Source: an uncultured Parabacteroides sp.
GTDB lineage: Bacteria > Bacteroidota > Bacteroidia > Bacteroidales > Tannerellaceae
NCBI GenBank assembly: GCA_937894065.1
Contig: CALCST010000018.1
Location: forward strand, 1-64,000
Reading direction: 5' to 3'
Length of the DNA: 64,000 bases
Shown here: one piece after another, positions 60,366 to 64,000 of the stretch
Numbering within the stretch: the first letter of the stretch is position 1
Layout of the letters: the number at the start of each line of letters is the position of its first letter
Notes under the pieces: model-generated
Databases searched by the model: none
Seen by the model: the letters and a program-made list of their open reading frames with translations, nothing else
Told to the model about the DNA's origin: nothing
Translations under genes and position numbers: made by a program

Positions 60366-61628
60366 ATGAGGAGAATGATTTGTTTTGCATTAGTGATTTG
60401 TTGCCCTTTGTTGCAGGCTCAAAACGATAACTGTGTGGAGATGAGCATTGCTGAAGCTGAGAATATTTTTATGATGAATAATTTTCAGTTGCTTTCTGAG
60501 CACTATGAAATAGACAAGGCTGATGCTGCCGTTGTGCAATCGAAATTGTTTGATAATCCTGTGGTGTCGTTTGAACAGAATGTTTACAACAGATTGAATG
60601 GGAAATATTTTGATTTTGGGTCTAAAGGGCAGTCGGCGGTTGAGATTGAACAGTTGATATATATTGCAGGCCAAAGAAGTAATAAAATTAAATTGGAAAA
60701 ATATAACAGGAAAAGGAATGAATATTTGTTTGAGGAGTCTGTCCGGGTACTAAAAAATGAATTAAAACTGAAATTTGTTTCGCTATATTACAGACTCAAG
60801 GAAATTGATATTTATGATTCAGAAATAAAGTCGTTGCAAAATTTACTGACAAGAATAAAGCAGGAGGAAGAGAAAGGTAATATTTCATTATTGGAAAGAA
60901 CGAGGATTGAGGCTTATTTGCTGTCGTTGGAAAGTGAAAGAAATGATGTAGCGAATGATATTGTCTCTCTTCGTGGAAATGTGAAGCTGCTGATGGGCGG
61001 TAAATGTGCTAGTGATATTAGTCCGGTAATAAATGAAAGTTTATTGAATGATTTTAATATAGGAAGTGTTCCATATTTGGAATTGGAGGAATTTGTTATG
61101 GAACGTCCTGATATGAAATTGGCTAAAGTTAATATTCAATCTGCTGAAACAGAGATTAAGCTTCAACGTTCATTGTCGTTTCCGGAAGTTAGGGTTAAAG
61201 GGATTTATGATAAGGCGGGAAATTTCATCAATGATTATTTTGCAGTTGGAATAAATCTTACATTGCCGGTATTTAACAGAAACCAGGGAAATATCAGAAT
61301 TGCGAAACACGGTTTGGTTCAGAACAAGATAATGGAAGAGCATTCGTATATGAATGCTATGAATGAATTGAGTAATTCATATAAAAGGCTGGAAAATGCT
61401 GTGGATTTATATGATAAGACGGATAAGGAGATTGAACTCAATATGGAGAAGCTGACAAAAGGATTAAATGAGAGTTTGATTGCTAAGAATATTAGCATTA
61501 TTGAATTCATTGATTTCTATGAAGCATATAAGAATACTAGCCTGAATACTTACAAAATACGAAAGGATGTTTTTATGGCTATGGAAGATATAAATTATAT
61601 TACTAATCATAATGTTTTCAGATATTAA
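60366..61628 (+). CDS. TolC-family outer-membrane channel (CzcC-like)
   Basis: This 420-residue protein has a signal peptide (ALVICCPLLQAQ) and the two helical OEP halves (AENIFMMNNFQLLSEHYEIDKADAAVVQSKL ... VNIQSAETEIKLQRSLSFPEVRVKG). It is the first gene of a C-B-A ordered RND set; the adaptor begins 1 base after its stop. Lys/Asn/Ile-rich composition differs from the first efflux operon, so this set is not a recent copy of the other. Confidence 0.85.
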   Translation: MRRMICFALVICCPLLQAQNDNCVEMSIAEAENIFMMNNFQLLSEHYEIDKADAAVVQSKLFDNPVVSFEQNVYNRLNGKYFDFGSKGQSAVEIEQLIYIAGQRSNKIKLEKYNRKRNEYLFEESVRVLKNELKLKFVSLYYRLKEIDIYDSEIKSLQNLLTRIKQEEEKGNISLLERTRIEAYLLSLESERNDVANDIVSLRGNVKLLMGGKCASDISPVINESLLNDFNIGSVPYLELEEFVMERPDMKLAKVNIQSAETEIKLQRSLSFPEVRVKGIYDKAGNFINDYFAVGINLTLPVFNRNQGNIRIAKHGLVQNKIMEEHSYMNAMNELSNSYKRLENAVDLYDKTDKEIELNMEKLTKGLNESLIAKNISIIEFIDFYEAYKNTSLNTYKIRKDVFMAMEDINYITNHNVFRY

Positions 61629-61629
61629 T

Positions 61630-62709
61630 ATGAAGAAGTTTTGTTTATTAATGACCAGTGTTATAGCAAATTTACTGTTTATGGCTTGTAGCCGTAACGA
61701 TAATAAAACCAATGATATATATACGAACAAGCCAAATGAAGCTTTGCATTTGGATACAGTAAGAAATATTCCTCTGAAAAGGGAAATTCTTTTGAACGGC
61801 AAGGTTGATTTTGATATGGAAAATATGACTCCAGTGTTTCCTATGATCAGTGGAATAGTAAAGGAGGTTTATGGCGAAACGGGCGATTATATTGGAAAAG
61901 GAGAGAGGCTTGCTCTGATTGAAAGTGAGGATATTGCTTCGATTGTAAAGGAAATGAAAACGGCGGAACATAAATTGAAACTTGCTGAAAGGAATTATAA
62001 AGCTGCTGAAGATATGCTGCGTGGTGGCTTGTCGTCCGAAAGAGAGGTTTTGAATTATAGACAGGAGTTGACTGAAGCTGAAGAGGAATTGAATCGTCTG
62101 AATAAATTGAAAGCTATTTATCCGATTGATGAAAATGGATTGTATATACTATGCTCTCCTGTTTCAGGATTTATTACGGAAAGGAATATAAACAGGAATT
62201 ATCTGATTCGTCCGGACAGTGACAAGGAGTTGTTTACGATTGCCGGATTGGACGAGGTGTGGATAATTGCCGATGTTTATGAGAGAGACATTAATAAAAT
62301 AAGGGAAAAGCAGAGTGTGAGGATAACGACTCTTGCTTATCCGGAAATTGAATTCAAAGGAGAGATTGATAAGGTGTATCATATATTGAATAGTGAGAGC
62401 AAGACAATGAATGTCCGGATTAAATTGAGTAATAAGGATTATTTGTTGAAGCCGGGAATGTTTGCGAATGTATATGTATGCAGGGATAATGAAAGTCATT
62501 TGTTTCCGACTGTTCCATATAATGCAGTAATATTTGAAAATGGCAGGCAATATGTGGTCATAAAAGATAATGAAGGCAAACTTTCGAAGAAAGAAGTGAA
62601 GGTTTACAAACAGGATAATGAGTACTGCTATATTGAAGACGGGCTGAAGGCAGGAGATGTGATTGTTGGTAAAAATGCATTGTTGGTTTATTCAAGTTTG
62701 GAGAAATGA
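61630..62709 (+). CDS. RND efflux periplasmic adaptor (CzcB-like lipoprotein)
   Basis: This 359-residue adaptor has a lipobox (LLFMACS). It has lipoyl halves (VFPMISGIVKEVYGETGDYIGKGERLA; SPVSGFITERNI), a short helical hairpin (AEHKLKLAERNYKAAEDM) and beta domains up to DVIVGKNALLVYS. It has no His-rich tail, unlike the adaptor at 41.2 kb. ATG at 61630 is 1 base after the channel gene's stop, and its own stop overlaps the pump gene start (ATGA). Confidence 0.87.
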   Translation: MKKFCLLMTSVIANLLFMACSRNDNKTNDIYTNKPNEALHLDTVRNIPLKREILLNGKVDFDMENMTPVFPMISGIVKEVYGETGDYIGKGERLALIESEDIASIVKEMKTAEHKLKLAERNYKAAEDMLRGGLSSEREVLNYRQELTEAEEELNRLNKLKAIYPIDENGLYILCSPVSGFITERNINRNYLIRPDSDKELFTIAGLDEVWIIADVYERDINKIREKQSVRITTLAYPEIEFKGEIDKVYHILNSESKTMNVRIKLSNKDYLLKPGMFANVYVCRDNESHLFPTVPYNAVIFENGRQYVVIKDNEGKLSKKEVKVYKQDNEYCYIEDGLKAGDVIVGKNALLVYSSLEK

Positions 62710-64000
62710 TTGATAATATTATAACATTTTCGCTGAAGAACAAATTCTTTGTTTTTTTCTGTACGTTGCTGGCTGTTATTGTCGGAATTATATGTTACAA
62801 AAATACACCGGTAGATGCTTTTCCTGATGTGACAAATACTAAGGTTACGGTAATCACACAATGGCCGGGACGAAGTGCTGAAGAGGTTGAGAAATTCATT
62901 ACTATTCCAATTGAAATAGCAATGAATTCGGTTCAGAAGAAAACGGATATCAGAAGTACAACTCTTTTCGGTCTGTCGGTTATAAATATAATGTTTGAGG
63001 ATGATGTCGATGATTTCTTTGCACGTCAGCAAGTGTTCAATCTTTTGAATGATGCAGATTTGCCGGATGGCGTTTCCCCAGAAGTTCAGCCGCTGTATGG
63101 ACCGACGGGCGAGATTTTCAGATATACGCTCAGAAGCAACAACCACACGGTGCGCGAGCTGAAAACTCTTCAGGATTGGGTGATTGACCGTCGATTACGT
63201 GCTGTTTCTGGAGTGGCGGATATTGTGAGCTTCGGTGGCGAGGTGAAAACATTTGAAATCAGCGTCAATCCTAATCAGTTGATGAGCTATGGAGTTACAA
63301 CTCTGGAGCTTTATGATGCCGTGTCGAAAAGTAATCTTAATGTGGGCGGTGATGTGATTACGAAAAGTTCTCAAGCATATGTGGTGCGTGGTATTGGTCT
63401 TATCAACAATGTAAAGGAGATTGAGAATATTGTGGTTAAGAATATAAATGGCACGCCGATTCTGGTTAAGCATTTGGCGACGGTGAGCGAATCGGCGTTG
63501 CCACGACTTGGACAGGTGGGCAGAATGGATGAGAATGATGTGGTTGAAGGTATTGTGATTATGCGAAAAGGAGAGAATCCTGAGAGCGTAATCAATTCGT
63601 TGAAAGAGACAATCAGTGAGATAGAGAAAGTGCTGCCGGAAGGTGTTGAAATCGTGCCTTTTTATGACAGAGAAGATTTAGTGAAACTGGCAATAAACAC
63701 TGTATCGAAGAATCTTGCCGAAGGTATCATATTTGTGGTGTTTATTATTCTGATTTTTATGGCAGACTGGAGAACAACGGTTATTGTTTCGGTTGTGATT
63801 CCGCTGGCTTTGCTATTTGCCTTTATATGTTTGCGGTTGAAAGGAATGAGCGCAAATCTGTTGTCGATGGGAGCAATAGACTTCGGTATAATTGTAGATG
63901 GAGCCGTAGTGATGGTGGAAGGAATTTTTGTTGTGCTTGACAGAAAAGCTAAAGAGATTGGGATGCCGGCGTTCAATGTTATGAGCAAAATGGGATTAAT
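62706..64000 (+). CDS. heavy-metal efflux RND pump (CzcA-like), partial at window end
   Basis: From ATG 62706 the frame stays open to the window end, 431 codons of about 1040. It begins MIDNIITFSLKNKFFVFF, then NTPVDAFPDVTNTKVTVITQWPGRSAEEVEKFITIPIE, and RLRAVSGVADIVSFGGEVK. The first membrane relay reads AIDFGIIVDGAVVMVEG with Asp392, Asp398 and Glu405. That motif is the CzcA-type (Co/Zn/Cd/Ni) form. The pump is cut only by the window, with no sign of damage. Confidence 0.88.
   Translation, partial: MIDNIITFSLKNKFFVFFCTLLAVIVGIICYKNTPVDAFPDVTNTKVTVITQWPGRSAEEVEKFITIPIEIAMNSVQKKTDIRSTTLFGLSVINIMFEDDVDDFFARQQVFNLLNDADLPDGVSPEVQPLYGPTGEIFRYTLRSNNHTVRELKTLQDWVIDRRLRAVSGVADIVSFGGEVKTFEISVNPNQLMSYGVTTLELYDAVSKSNLNVGGDVITKSSQAYVVRGIGLINNVKEIENIVVKNINGTPILVKHLATVSESALPRLGQVGRMDENDVVEGIVIMRKGENPESVINSLKETISEIEKVLPEGVEIVPFYDREDLVKLAINTVSKNLAEGIIFVVFIILIFMADWRTTVIVSVVIPLALLFAFICLRLKGMSANLLSMGAIDFGIIVDGAVVMVEGIFVVLDRKAKEIGMPAFNVMSKMGL

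Overview
The window looks like a chromosome segment of a gut-type Bacteroidota (order Bacteroidales, Bacteroides-like; genus not certain). The evidence is: promoters of the Bacteroidota type (TTTG about 19 bases before TAnnTTTG, several perfect copies); few Shine-Dalgarno sequences; a T9SS/gliding-type C-terminal domain; lipoprotein glycosidases of the GH51, sialate esterase, DUF4434 and DUF1080 types; a Bacteroides-type tyrosine recombinase and an IS982 remnant. No rRNA, tRNA or CRISPR array was recognised.

Region 1 (1-20.3 kb) is an accessory island that is largely decayed. It opens with remnants of a Toprim-like element protein, a small HTH gene and a DUF1016/YhcG PD-(D/E)XK gene riddled with stops and frameshifts. 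Next comes an intact two-gene unit, an ABC-type AAA ATPase overlapping an HNH nuclease, organised like Septu (PtuA/PtuB) defence. From 5.45 to 11.8 kb one minus-strand UvrD-type helicase with an inserted DEDDh exonuclease is cut into three pieces. The first gap holds a Crp/Fnr regulator, a GNAT and the cut 5' end of a secreted protein. The second holds an IS982 remnant and a frameshifted HExxH gene. Upstream of the helicase lie three small unknown genes and a PD-(D/E)XK nuclease. The island ends with a serine recombinase remnant and an integrative-element core (SF3-like primase/helicase, excisionase-like HTH, membrane protein, tyrosine integrase, four-HTH zinc-ribbon protein) beside mnmE.

Region 2 (20.5-30.5 kb) is housekeeping, with a folate/one-carbon theme: mnmE, a DUF362 ferredoxin-like protein, an RmlD-type reductase, fhs, an MFS carrier, folC, msrA and metF. 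Region 3 (30.7-40.5 kb) has a hybrid sensor kinase with receiver and Hpt domains, a sialate O-acetylesterase, a PHP phosphatase, a coiled-coil protein, a GH51-like lipoprotein that seems to lack its nucleophile, and a T9SS-type surface protein. Region 4 (40.6-46.9 kb) is a metal-efflux operon: a small His-rich membrane protein, then adaptor, HME-RND pump and outer-membrane factor. It has a textbook promoter overlapped by a 16-base palindrome, and ends at a strong terminator. Region 5 (47.1-59.8 kb) has DUF4434 and YhcH proteins, proS, a DUF1080 protein, ettA, ilvE, a Sua5/YwlC protein, a capsule-type sugar transferase, a ClC channel and fmt. Region 6 (60.3-64 kb) is a second RND efflux set in C-B-A order whose pump gene runs off the window.

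The core region's spacers carry several families of dispersed repeats. The main one is an inverted-repeat family built from GTTGACAAG/GTTGACGAG units, seen about nine times between 21.9 and 50.8 kb and not noticed in the accessory island.
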